Shown here piece after piece: positions 9,474 through 17,568 of a DNA stretch of 64,000 nucleotides. Under the pieces are notes generated by a model. The model was not told the DNA's origin. It ran no database searches and was given only the letters and a program-made list of their open reading frames with translations. This stretch comes from Streptococcus hyointestinalis (GTDB lineage Bacteria; Bacillota; Bacilli; Lactobacillales; Streptococcaceae), in NCBI RefSeq assembly GCF_011039275.1, contig NZ_JAAKGB010000001.1:1674001-1738000 (forward strand), read 5' to 3'. Made by a program: the position numbers and the translations under genes. Position 1 is the first letter of the stretch, and the number at the start of each line of letters is the position of its first letter.

Positions 9474-9923
9474 TTATTTAGTTGCTTTCACCCATGAAAC
9501 ATGAGTAAGTTCATTGATTTTTGTAGTGTATTTTGCGTAATTATAATGATAATGTTCTGAAGCTCGAGATAGAACATCTCCTGTTTTTTTATCTGGTTGA
9601 ACATACTTCTCAAACTCCTCAATAGAGATAATGAATAATTCAAAACCTTCGACACTCTCATTATTGACTTTTCCAATGACATAAGCTATACAGTCTATGT
9701 ATCTAGGGTCACTTCTCTTTTGGAATTTTTTAACAGTTTCTTTATTTGCTTCTACTGTAGTTGTCTCAGAGTTAACTGGAATAGTCCTAGTTACTGGTAA
9801 GATACGGTATTTTTCTTTTTCTCTAACCGCTTTTAGGTAATTGCCTTGATTCGTTACTGTAAAACCTTCTACAGATAGATTATATTTTAGTAACTCTTTC
9901 AAACATTTTCTTGTATTACTCAT
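9474..9923 (-). CDS. Protein of unknown function (149 aa), coupled to the surface-protein gene
   Basis: No family recognised. The sequence has no signal peptide or membrane helix, is rich in K and E, and looks like a mixed alpha/beta soluble domain. The most ordered part is YIDCIAYVIGKV followed by FELFIISIEEFEKYV, a strand-strand-helix look, with a Tyr/His-rich HYHYNYAKY stretch near the C terminus. Its ATG overlaps the TGA of the surface-protein gene by 4 nt (ATGA) and AGGAG lies just upstream, implying translational coupling. The upstream amber codon could therefore lower its expression. Confidence 0.7.
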   Translation of the reverse strand: MSNTRKCLKELLKYNLSVEGFTVTNQGNYLKAVREKEKYRILPVTRTIPVNSETTTVEANKETVKKFQKRSDPRYIDCIAYVIGKVNNESVEGFELFIISIEEFEKYVQPDKKTGDVLSRASEHYHYNYAKYTTKINELTHVSWVKATK

Positions 9924-12916
9924 CCTCTTCTCCTTTTCCCAACATAACCTAGACCTACACTTGTGATGATACCTGCACCGAGTAAACCTAGTAATGACTC
10001 TTGTGAGCCTGTGTTTGGTAATGTCTTGGCACGCTCTACACGTGAGTAAGTGGTCTTGTCGCCAACTTGTGTTACCCCTGCTTGCTTCACAACTTTGGTA
10101 GGGGCTACAGATGAAACTGATTTCTTGCCATCAACATAGTCAACAACTTCACCTTTTTCATTGACTACAGGTGTTGGGACACCACCCCCAGCAATAATAG
10201 TATCCGCCTTAGCTTTGATTTGAGCCAAGCGCTGAACCTCAGCCTCGTCCTGCTCAGCCTTCAAGGTAGCCAAGCGGAGGTACTCAGCCTGCTTAGCATT
10301 GGCATCAGCCTTGAGAGTAGCAAGGAGGTCACGAGCAGTCTCCAACTCAGCACGCAAACCAGCAAGCTTACTATTAGCCTCGGTAAGCTGAGCGTTTAGC
10401 GTAGCCAATACCCCAGCCTTATTAGCAAACTTATCAGCCAAATCTTTAGCCTTAGCATTATCAGACTCAGCCACAGTACGAGCCTGAGCTAACTTAGACT
10501 GAGCGTCTTCAAGCGCCTGACCAGCTACGCTACGAGCCTTACGGAGGACTTCAAGCGTTTCAATCTCTTGAGTAAGTACCCCTTGAGCTTTCTCATTGTC
10601 AGCACTAGCCTGAGCAAGCTAAGCCTTAGCCGTTTCAAGAGCCTTAGCCTTATCTACCGCACTAGCCAAAGCCAAAGCAAGCGTTTCTTTAGCTGTCTGT
10701 AGAGATGACTCATCAGTAGCCAACTGAGCCTTAGCATTAGCAAGAGCCTGCTCTAAAGCTGGGATGTCTACAGTACCAGACTGCAAATCAGAAAGCTGTT
10801 TTTGAGCATTAGCCAAAGCTTCTTGAGCAGAAGTGTAAGCTTCCTCAGCACTAGCTACCGCTGCCTTAGCAGTGTTGTTATTAGCAACAGCGCTATCATA
10901 AGCAGTCTGAGCCTCGGCTACTTTAGCAGAGTCAACCACCGTACGAGTAACAGTCTCATAAATAGGCGTTACAACCGTCTTAGCGTTGGTGACAGCCATA
11001 TAAGGGTTGGCAATGGCAGTACCTTGGGAGTTGCCGAGGACGGTATGCATACGAGCTGCACGGTCTACAGCACCATTGAAGATTTCTGTAAATTCAAAAT
11101 CTAAAGCTGCCGTAGTAAAACCACTACCATCTAACCCAAGAATACGCAAAGCCGCAGAGAAATCCTTAGGTCCAACGCCATCCATACCCCCATAAGCCTC
11201 TCCAATAAAGCCATTACCCTCAGTACCATAAAGTTGTTCCCCTACTGCTCTAAGGATATGCCCCTTAAACTCAGCCATAGTCAACTTACGACCGTCATTA
11301 TTAGCGTACTGAACATAGTTAGCAGGTTCTTGTGCAATAATAGTTTTGTCAGAAGAACTAGAACGACGTACCGCCTCCTGAGCATCTACCCTACCAGCAG
11401 TCTTAAGAGGGTTATCCGTAACATGACCTGGTCCAGCATCAATATCAAGACCACTCATACTATTCCAAAAACCATTAGCCCTACGCTCAGCATCACCCAT
11501 ACCAGCATAAGCAGGAAAAGCATTCTTGAAAATCTCAGCCACCGTCTGCTTAGCCAAAGCTACGCTCTCACTAGTAACAGTAAGGAGAGGACTACCAACC
11601 TTAGCACGAATATCGTTTACCAAGGCAACATAGAACAAGGACAAATCAGTCAACTGCTCGTCGGATAAGTCCTCAACAGCATACTTAGTAGTGCTATCAG
11701 TGTCAGCGAAAGTATATTTAGTTTGCTTCAACCAAGACTTATAAGAGAATGAGCCAGCAGCTGCCAAAGTGCCAAGAGATACAGGGAAAGCTTCACTGCC
11801 TTTAGCGATAGCTGCCTTAACAGCCTCAACGCTACCAGTACCATTACCAAGGGCTTTAATGGCGTCAATGTACGCCTGAGTAGTGAATACCCCATTCGTA
11901 CGAAGCTTGCTAGAATAAGCCATACCCTTAGTAAGGGCTACCCCATCACCAGTAACCGTAGTATTTTCGCCTACCTTAACCTGTTCAGTTACCTGAGTAC
12001 CAGCCTTAGCCGTATCAAGAACTGACTTAGCTTGGTCTTCAGCAGACTGAGCTGTTTTTTGGTTGTTAAGGGCGTCAGCATAAGTAGCTGCCGTCTTGTC
12101 AACATTAGTTTCAGCACCAGCTACTACCGCTTTCTGGTCTTCAATAGCCTGAGCCTTGTTAGTCTCAGCCAACTTAGCTGCGTCAAGGCTATCCTGAGCA
12201 GACTGAACGTTTTCAGTGTCACTAGCTACCTTAGTAGTCAAATCAGCTACGTCCTGCTTAAGTTGACTAGTGTCAGTTTCAGTAGACAAAGCTTCTACTT
12301 TTTTCTCAGCATCAGCCACAGCCTGAGCCGTCTCACTAGCACTAGCCTGAGCCTCAGCTACTACCCCTTCTTGGGCTTCTACCTTAGAAGAAGTATCAGC
12401 TACACTAGCCTCAGCAGACGCTACTGCAGAATTAGCACTAGCCAAAGCAGAATTAGCCTGATTAGCAGTTACCTGAGCAGAATCAACATCCGCCTGACTA
12501 ATAGCATCAGCTTCCTTAATCTGGTTGTTAAGGTCAGCCACTACCCCCTCTTGTGAAGTGACAGCAGAACTAGCACTAGATACAACCCCTTCCTGAGCCG
12601 TAACCGCCTGATTAGCCTTGTTAGCGCTCTCCTGAGCCACCGCTACCTGCTCAGCAGATACCTTAGTCTCTTCAGTCTTAGCTACTTCACTAGCCGTAGC
12701 CGTTTCATTATCTGTATTAGTAGCTGTTCCATTAGTTGCTGTAGCTGTATTAGCTGAACTAGAAACAGCCGTCACACCAGCTACATCAGAGCTAGTAACC
12801 TCATCAGCACTAACTACCCCACTAACACCAACAACAGACAAAGCCAATACCGATACCACCGCACCAGTACGCAACTTCTTAATAGAGCCATGACCCTGAA
12901 TCTTATTTTTAAACAT
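9920..12916 (-). pseudogene. SEC10/PgrA-type LPxTG surface protein, interrupted by an in-frame TAG
   Basis: One 998-codon frame runs from 12916 to 9920 except for TAG at 10619-10621 (codon 766). Both sides are in the same frame; a C-to-T change from CAG (Gln) would explain the stop in this Gln/Ala-rich coiled coil. Order: signal peptide with a SIKKLRTGAVVSVLALS core and cleavage near VSADE; an Ala/Ser/Glu-rich helical region (about 40-310); the SEC10/PgrA surface-exclusion domain (about 330-640), including FYVALVNDIRAKVGSPLLTV; a second coiled coil; LPNTG near residue 966, a membrane helix and KRRRG. Truncation would remove the wall anchor. Related enterococcal proteins reduce conjugative DNA uptake by same-plasmid recipients. 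Confidence 0.85.
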
Positions 12917-12965
12917 ATTTGGTTCTCCTTTTTCATTAACTGTCTTAAAAGACTGTCCTAAACTA

Positions 12966-12974
12966 ATTATAGCA
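12966..12974 (-). promoter_or_regulatory. Extended -10 promoter of the SEC10/PgrA-type gene
   Basis: On the minus strand TGCTATAAT lies about 50 nt upstream of the ATG at 12916. The -35 region is weak, so an activator or the extended -10 may drive it. The adjacent divergent XRE genes are candidate regulators. Confidence 0.55.
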
Positions 12975-13076
12975 CATTAAACAGACTTTTGTGTTATGTT
13001 TTTAAAATAAATTCAGTCTTTTGTAGGTGGTAACTCTCACGGAAAAAATCTGTATGATAGTTAGTGAGGTGACACC

Positions 13077-13412
13077 ATGACTAACAATGACAGCTTAAAA
13101 GAATTTGTAGCTAAACAAATCAGACACCTAAGACTGGAAAAAGGATTCACACAGGAGTACCTAGCAGAGAAAGCTAACCTTGGCTTTAACTATATTTATC
13201 GCTTAGAAAGCAAACAGCTAAACGTCAAGGTAGACACTATCGAAAAGATTATGAAGGCATTGGATGTTGATGTCAACACCTTTTTCAACGTCGAAACGCA
13301 ACGACGAGAGACTGAATTTAACCAACTCATCGAAGACATCGAACATCTTCCCAAAGAAAAAAGAGAGCCGATTATAAAAGCCCTCAGAAGTATTATAAAA
13401 CAAGTAGAGTAA
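13077..13412 (+). CDS. XRE-family transcriptional regulator (111 aa), copy 1
   Basis: N-terminal helix-turn-helix of about 65 residues (KQIRHLRLEKGFTQEYLAEKA...) with the usual TQEYLAEKA turn. A short acidic/basic C-terminal helical tail of about 40 residues follows; there is no peptide-sensing TPR domain, so it is not an Rgg/PlcR-type regulator. GAGGTGA precedes the ATG. It is transcribed divergently from the surface-protein gene, so local control is likely but unproven. It is paralogous to the next gene and carries a near-identical terminator. Repressor versus activator cannot be told. Confidence 0.88.
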   Translation: MTNNDSLKEFVAKQIRHLRLEKGFTQEYLAEKANLGFNYIYRLESKQLNVKVDTIEKIMKALDVDVNTFFNVETQRRETEFNQLIEDIEHLPKEKREPIIKALRSIIKQVE

Positions 13413-13438
13413 GCCAAGTCGAAGTGACTTGGCTTTTT
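13413..13438 (+). terminator. Terminator of XRE copy 1
   Basis: GCCAAGTC / GACTTGGC stem with a GAAGT loop and a T-run directly after the stop codon. Almost identical to 13878-13903. Confidence 0.9.
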
Positions 13439-13544
13439 TGTAGATATACATACTATACAACATACTTTTTATCAATTTTAGATATTTTAACTACACTTAA
13501 ACGGATAAATAATAGATAGTAAAATAGTATACAAAGGATACACT

Positions 13545-13877
13545 ATGGAACACAATAAACTACAAGAACATGTCGCAAAGAGAATTCGAGAATGTCGTAA
13601 GGCTAAGAGCTTAAGTCAAGAAAAACTCTCTGAAAAAGCAGGATTGGGTATCAAAGCTATTCAAAATATGGAAAATCTCAAGTATGATTTCAAAATCCAG
13701 ACCTTACAAAAGGTTATCGACGCCTTAGACCTCACAGTTGAAGAATTTTTCCATTTTCAATTCTCAGAAGATACGATAAAACCTGAAACGCTACTGGAAA
13801 ATATAACCCACCTACCAGAAGACAAACAGAGCACTATCATCTCCTCCTTTAATGAAATTGTCAAAAATATCACATAA
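13545..13877 (+). CDS. XRE-family transcriptional regulator (110 aa), copy 2
   Basis: Same architecture as the preceding regulator: helix-turn-helix (RIRECRKAKSLSQEKLSEKA...) and a ~45-residue tail. The tail shares the THLPEDKQSTII pattern with EHLPKEKREPII of copy 1, marking an old tandem duplication. The two differ most in the recognition-helix region (GFNYIYRLES versus GIKAIQNMEN), so they probably bind different sequences. AAAGGA precedes the ATG. The upstream 130 nt is AT-rich and separated from copy 1 by a terminator, so it has its own promoter. Confidence 0.87.
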   Translation: MEHNKLQEHVAKRIRECRKAKSLSQEKLSEKAGLGIKAIQNMENLKYDFKIQTLQKVIDALDLTVEEFFHFQFSEDTIKPETLLENITHLPEDKQSTIISSFNEIVKNIT

Positions 13878-13903
13878 GCCAAGTCGAAATGACTTGGCTT
13901 TTT
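13878..13903 (+). terminator. Terminator of XRE copy 2
   Basis: GCCAAGTC / GACTTGGC stem with GAAAT loop and T-run; differs from the copy 1 terminator by one loop base. Confidence 0.9.
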
Positions 13904-13907
13904 GTGT

Positions 13908-13940
13908 TAATCTCCGTTTAGCTTTCAAGCGTCTTGCCCG
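13908..13940 (+). repeat. 33-bp direct repeat, right copy
   Basis: Perfect copy of 8999-9031, lying between the second XRE terminator and the tehB promoter. Confidence 0.9.
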
Positions 13941-13946
13941 CAATTT

Positions 13947-13955
13947 TGGTATAAT
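13947..13955 (+). promoter_or_regulatory. Extended -10 promoter of tehB
   Basis: TGGTATAAT lies just outside the right 33-bp repeat; the corresponding -35 position falls inside the repeat and is weak. Confidence 0.7.
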
Positions 13956-13987
13956 GGCAGTAGTTTAATATAAGAGAGGACTATACT

Positions 13988-14860
13988 ATGATAGATTCCA
14001 AAGATTTGATTGCCTACAAGCAGCTACCTGTCTGGGGGGCGGACGATATTCCAGAGCTTTTCCTAGATATGCACAACACCAAGGTCGGCACTTGGGGAAA
14101 ACTCACGATTTTAGAGGGGATGTTGGATTATTTTGAGTTGGATGAGGAGGGCGAGGTTGTGTCTGAGGCTCGCTTTGATAGCGCTTCTTCCATTCCTTTT
14201 GTGGAGCCGCAGGTCTGGCACCGTATCAAGCCAGCCTCCAGCAACCTGCGCTTTTATCTGACTTTTTATTGCCAAAAAGAGGATTATTTCGCTAAAAAAT
14301 ACCACCTGACAAAGACCCACTCTGAGGCTATCTTTAGCGCTCCTTATCTAAAGGAGAATAGTCGTGTGCTAGACTTGGGCTGTGGACAAGGGCGCAATGC
14401 GCTTTATTTGACCTTACTTGGACACGATGTCACTGCTGTGGATAAGAATGCCGAAAGCCTTGCCTTTCTAGAAAATCTTGCCAGCCGTGAAGACTTATCT
14501 CTCACGACAAAAGCCTACGATATCGCCACTGCTGATATCAGTGGGACTTACGACTTTATCATCTCCACAGTTGTGCTGATGTTTCTAGACGCTAAGCGTA
14601 TTCCTGACATTATCCACAATATGCAGGAACACACTGCGGTTGGTGGCTACAATCTCATCGTCTGCGCTATGGATACCAAGGATTATCCATGCCCTATGCC
14701 TTTTCCTTTTACTTTCAAAGAGGGCGAGCTCAAAGACTACTACAAAGACTGGGAGTTGCTCAAGTACAATGAAAATGTCGGTGAGCTTCACCGCTTAGAC
14801 GAAAACGGCAACCGTATCCAGCTGCGATTTGCCACTATGCTGGCACGCAAAATCAACTAA
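13988..14860 (+). CDS. tehB: SAM-dependent methyltransferase TehB (tellurite-resistance type)
   Basis: Two-part protein of 290 residues. The first ~95 residues form the cupin-like TehB N-terminal domain (DUF1971; note the WHRIKP segment). The rest is a class I methyltransferase with SAM-binding motif [15 protein letters not shown] from about residue 124. The family methylates tellurite/selenite in vitro; the natural substrate in streptococci is unclear. AGAGAGG precedes the ATG. It is monocistronic, with its promoter abutting the accessory segment and a bidirectional terminator behind it. Confidence 0.92.
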   Translation: MIDSKDLIAYKQLPVWGADDIPELFLDMHNTKVGTWGKLTILEGMLDYFELDEEGEVVSEARFDSASSIPFVEPQVWHRIKPASSNLRFYLTFYCQKEDYFAKKYHLTKTHSEAIFSAPYLKENSRVLDLGCGQGRNALYLTLLGHDVTAVDKNAESLAFLENLASREDLSLTTKAYDIATADISGTYDFIISTVVLMFLDAKRIPDIIHNMQEHTAVGGYNLIVCAMDTKDYPCPMPFPFTFKEGELKDYYKDWELLKYNENVGELHRLDENGNRIQLRFATMLARKIN

Positions 14861-14876
14861 CCCTTTTTCAGACACA

Positions 14877-14906
14877 AAACACCGCTAGAACTCTAGCGGT
14901 GTTTTT
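14877..14906. terminator. Bidirectional terminator between tehB and the LPxTG beta-helix gene
   Basis: A 12-bp stem AAACACCGCTAG / CTAGCGGTGTTT with a 4-nt loop and T-run. Confidence 0.9.
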
Positions 14907-14910
14907 ATGA

Positions 14911-17235
14911 TTAAGCGTCTTCTTTTTTCTTTTTAAGCCCTGCTAAGCCAAGAGCTGTGGCTAAGCCGATGACGCCTAGTCCTGCATACTCGTAGTGTAC
15001 AGTGCTATCTCCTGTCTCTGGGAGACTAGCTGTTGCAGTTTTTTGTAAATTTGTCTGACTAGCTAACGTAAACCCTCCTTCACCAACTTGGCTAAGCGCT
15101 TGCATAGCTGGGACTTGGGTGCTTGGAGCTGATTTACCATCTACTGGTGGCATTTGGCTTGGGGCAAAGCCTCCTCCGATAGCATTTCCAGCTGGTGCTC
15201 CTAAGTTGGCAGAAGGTTTGCCCTGTGTTCCTGTAGGCATCATATCAGCAGGAGCATTTTGTGAACCCGTGTTTGTCGATGGTGCTTCCTTGCCTGTTTG
15301 GGCTATTGGGGTTGCGTCAGAGGGTGCTTGTGGCTGAGTAGTCGTTGCTTGGTTGCTATTATCACCAGTTGGGCGCTCAGGCGGCGTTGTGCCGTTCGTT
15401 TCGTTTGGTGGAGTCGGTACATCGCTTGGAGCTGTGCCATCAAATGCTCCACTTCCATTTGGCGGTGTTGGCATATCACTTGGGGTCGTACCATCTGGTA
15501 GAGCTGGTGGGGTTGTGCCATCACCTGGCATTTGCCCGTTCATCGGACCACCTTGACCGCCTGGGGCATTGGTATTAGTGTACTCTGTGGTAGCTGTCGT
15601 TGTTGTAGTATTGCTACCCGCACTGATAGTATAGTCACTACCGTCTGTCAAGCTAGCGCTTGAGTAAACCAAGTGCGCTAGGCTAATCGGTGTGGTAAAG
15701 CTCGTAACGGTATTTCCAGCGCTATCTGTAATGGTCACTGTTTCCCCTGCGCTTGCTGTGAGATTTGTCGCTAGGAAATCTTGGCTAGAGCTACTGTCAA
15801 AGGCTTCTGCCATAGCTGCATTTGCTGAACCAGCAATCAGCGTGCCACCTGTGATGATACCCTCACCGTCATAGTCAAGCGCTGTGTCGGTACCGTCCTG
15901 ACCAGAGCCACCATAGACCACAATAGTACCACCTGTAATGGTGAGATTTCCATTAGAGTCAAAGCCGTCACCGCCAGCATTGACATAGACTGTACCGCCA
16001 TTGATATTAAGCTCAATCTGGTCTGTCGCTAGCATGCCAGCATTTTCATTTGGCGTAGCGTTGAGTCCGTCATCTGCAGCGTCCACATAAAGCGTACCGC
16101 CGTTGATGGTCAAGTACCAAGCCTCGATACCTTCATCGTCCGTCTTGATAGAGACATTTCCAGAGTTAAGCGTGAAATTGTGCCCAGCGTGGATACCACG
16201 GTCGGTTGAGGTGATGGTCAGATTTGCCCCATCAATGGTAATGTCACCAATGGTCAAGTCCTCTGTGTCAATGGTTGCCATCCCTTGCCCACCAGCGATG
16301 ATAGTGATGTCACCTCCGAGCAAGTTGATAGCTGTCGTGGCTTCAATCCCGTCACTACCAGACGAGATGACATAAGTCCCTGACTCGATGGTCACAGTGT
16401 CGCCATAGATACCGTTGCTACCAGAGCCAGAAGCAATCGCAGTGTAGCCGTCACCTGCGAAATTGAGGTCACCACTAACGTTGATACCAACAGATGAGGT
16501 TGAGGTGATGTTGTTGGTGCCAGATGTCACGAGAAGTACAGTCGCTAAGCCCTGTGAAGAGATAGCTGGCGCACTATTTGTGATGTTGACATTGTCAAGA
16601 TTGACCGTCACTTGACCAGAGACGTTCTCAGAGACACTGATGGAGCTGTTTTCTGCCGTACCTGTAAAGGTGTAAGTCCCAGCATTTGTGATGACATAGC
16701 TGGTATTGTCAGCGATAGTTGTCGTGCTATCTGCGCTTACTGTGACACTCTGAGTGTCTGTTGCGCTGCCTGACGTTGAGTTGGTGCTTGTCTCACTAGT
16801 GACACTATCTGTCTCCTCTGGACTAGCACTTGTATCTATGGTGTTCTCTGTTGTAGTAGACTCTTGACTGGTGTTTGCTTCGCTTTCTGCATTTACATCT
16901 GTGCTTACCTCTGTAGTAGTTTCTACTGAATCTGCACTTGCTTTTTCACTGCTATTTGAAGCTGTGCTGCTAGACTCGGTAGAAGCTGCTGTGTTGGTGC
17001 TTGGTGTTGTATCTATGCTAGTAGTATCTGTAGTAGCCGTAGAAGCTTCGGTATCTGTCGTCGTTGAATCACTTGTTTGAGTGACAAGAGCTGAGCTAGG
17101 CTCGCTACTACTTGCTTCATCTGCACTTGCACTTCCTGCCATAATCCCAAAGGTCGCAAGACCTATCAGCGCCGAGGCTAAGCCAAATTTAAACTTACGA
17201 AAAGAAAAGGTTTGTTTGGTGTGTTTTGATGTCAT
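14911..17235 (-). CDS. LPxTG-anchored surface protein with right-handed beta-helix, carbohydrate-binding-type domain
   Basis: 774-residue wall-anchored protein. The ATG at 17235 is chosen because TAAGGAG lies 6 nt upstream; a longer frame begins at 17259. Order: YSIRK-like signal (FSFRKFKFGLASALIG), cleavage after ASA; a Ser/Thr-rich stalk (about 35-165); a region of repeated Gly/Asn/Asp strands (about 180-545, e.g. ITGGTIVVYGGSGQDG) resembling DUF4353 'carbohydrate-binding domain' proteins; a Pro/Thr/Gly linker; then LPETG, a membrane helix and KKKKEDA. The strand repeats suggest a beta-solenoid. Ligand unknown; adhesion is a reasonable inference. Confidence 0.85.
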   Translation of the reverse strand: MTSKHTKQTFSFRKFKFGLASALIGLATFGIMAGSASADEASSSEPSSALVTQTSDSTTTDTEASTATTDTTSIDTTPSTNTAASTESSSTASNSSEKASADSVETTTEVSTDVNAESEANTSQESTTTENTIDTSASPEETDSVTSETSTNSTSGSATDTQSVTVSADSTTTIADNTSYVITNAGTYTFTGTAENSSISVSENVSGQVTVNLDNVNITNSAPAISSQGLATVLLVTSGTNNITSTSSVGINVSGDLNFAGDGYTAIASGSGSNGIYGDTVTIESGTYVISSGSDGIEATTAINLLGGDITIIAGGQGMATIDTEDLTIGDITIDGANLTITSTDRGIHAGHNFTLNSGNVSIKTDDEGIEAWYLTINGGTLYVDAADDGLNATPNENAGMLATDQIELNINGGTVYVNAGGDGFDSNGNLTITGGTIVVYGGSGQDGTDTALDYDGEGIITGGTLIAGSANAAMAEAFDSSSSQDFLATNLTASAGETVTITDSAGNTVTSFTTPISLAHLVYSSASLTDGSDYTISAGSNTTTTTATTEYTNTNAPGGQGGPMNGQMPGDGTTPPALPDGTTPSDMPTPPNGSGAFDGTAPSDVPTPPNETNGTTPPERPTGDNSNQATTTQPQAPSDATPIAQTGKEAPSTNTGSQNAPADMMPTGTQGKPSANLGAPAGNAIGGGFAPSQMPPVDGKSAPSTQVPAMQALSQVGEGGFTLASQTNLQKTATASLPETGDSTVHYEYAGLGVIGLATALGLAGLKKKKEDA

Positions 17236-17420
17236 AATGAACTCCTTATTTTTTAACAATTAGTTGTTTGCTAGTATAGAGAGCCCAGCTTAAACATTTC
17301 CGAAAAACAGCTTAAGTTTTGCTTATACTTGTCACAATTGTCGATAAAATAGACAAATATGTCACACCTTTTTTTGACTAAAGGTTATCAGTATATCACA
17401 AAATAAAAAAATATCAAGGC

Positions 17421-17475
17421 TTGCAATACACAATATATAGTGCTAAAATTTTATTTGTAACACAATATGTTGTTG
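17421..17475 (+). promoter_or_regulatory. Promoter with tandem NrdR-like boxes for the kinase-pnuC operon
   Basis: TTGCAA (17421-17426), 17 nt, TAAAAT (17444-17449). Box 1, ACACAATATATAGTGC (17428-17443), fills the spacer and matches the NrdR consensus ACACWATATATWGTGT at all but the last base. Box 2, ACACAATATGTTGTTG (17460-17475), is a weaker match whose centre lies 32 bp away, the three-turn spacing typical of NrdR pairs. The rest of 17236-17420 is AT-rich with no gene seen. Confidence 0.7.
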
Positions 17476-17493
17476 CAAAGAGATTTTAAAAAA

Positions 17494-17568
17494 CATCATA
17501 TGATGATAGATTGGTGTTAGGAGATGCATATCCTAGCACGATTAACTGGAGGTGTATCACAATCGTGA
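17494..17568 (+). other. Structured leader with a possible 14-codon upstream ORF
   Basis: The leader contains a perfect 12-bp palindrome (CATCATATGATG, 17494-17505), then a hairpin with arms GTGTTAGGA and TCCTAGCAC (about 17514-17540). An ATG at 17524 opens a 14-codon frame whose TGA (17566-17568) overlaps the GTG start of the kinase gene. AGGAG abuts that ATG with no spacing, so its translation is doubtful. Confidence 0.3.

Larger units (their letters stand above)
8999..13940. mobile_element. Accessory segment bounded by 33-bp direct repeats
   Basis: This 4.9-kb stretch lies between two perfect 33-bp direct repeats. It contains a holin-like toxin/antisense RNA pair, an unknown 149-aa gene, a SEC10/PgrA-type LPxTG gene (broken by a nonsense codon) and two paralogous XRE regulators. 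The flanking genes (DUF3290 pair and tehB) are ordinary chromosomal genes pointing outwards. Collapsing the repeats to one copy would leave both outward promoters intact, as expected of insertion into a divergent intergenic region. No integrase, transposase or recombinase is present, so it is either mobilised in trans or a remnant. The mobile nature is inferred. Confidence 0.55.

Noticed and set aside
10619..10621. Two separate genes instead of one broken surface-protein gene
   Set aside because: Both parts share one frame, repeat type and anchor; the second part lacks a signal peptide and a start with ribosome-binding site.
10802..12556. Several open frames on the plus strand opposite the SEC10/PgrA-type gene
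   Set aside because: They follow the codon bias of an Ala/Ser/Glu-rich gene read in antisense, lack ribosome-binding sites and have low-complexity Ser/Leu/Arg products.
8999..13940. The 33-bp repeats as CRISPR
   Set aside because: Only two copies, 4.9 kb apart, with genes between them and no cas genes.
15119..17263. Open frames opposite the LPxTG beta-helix gene
   Set aside because: Antisense shadows of Gly/Thr/Asn-rich coding; no start signals or promoters.
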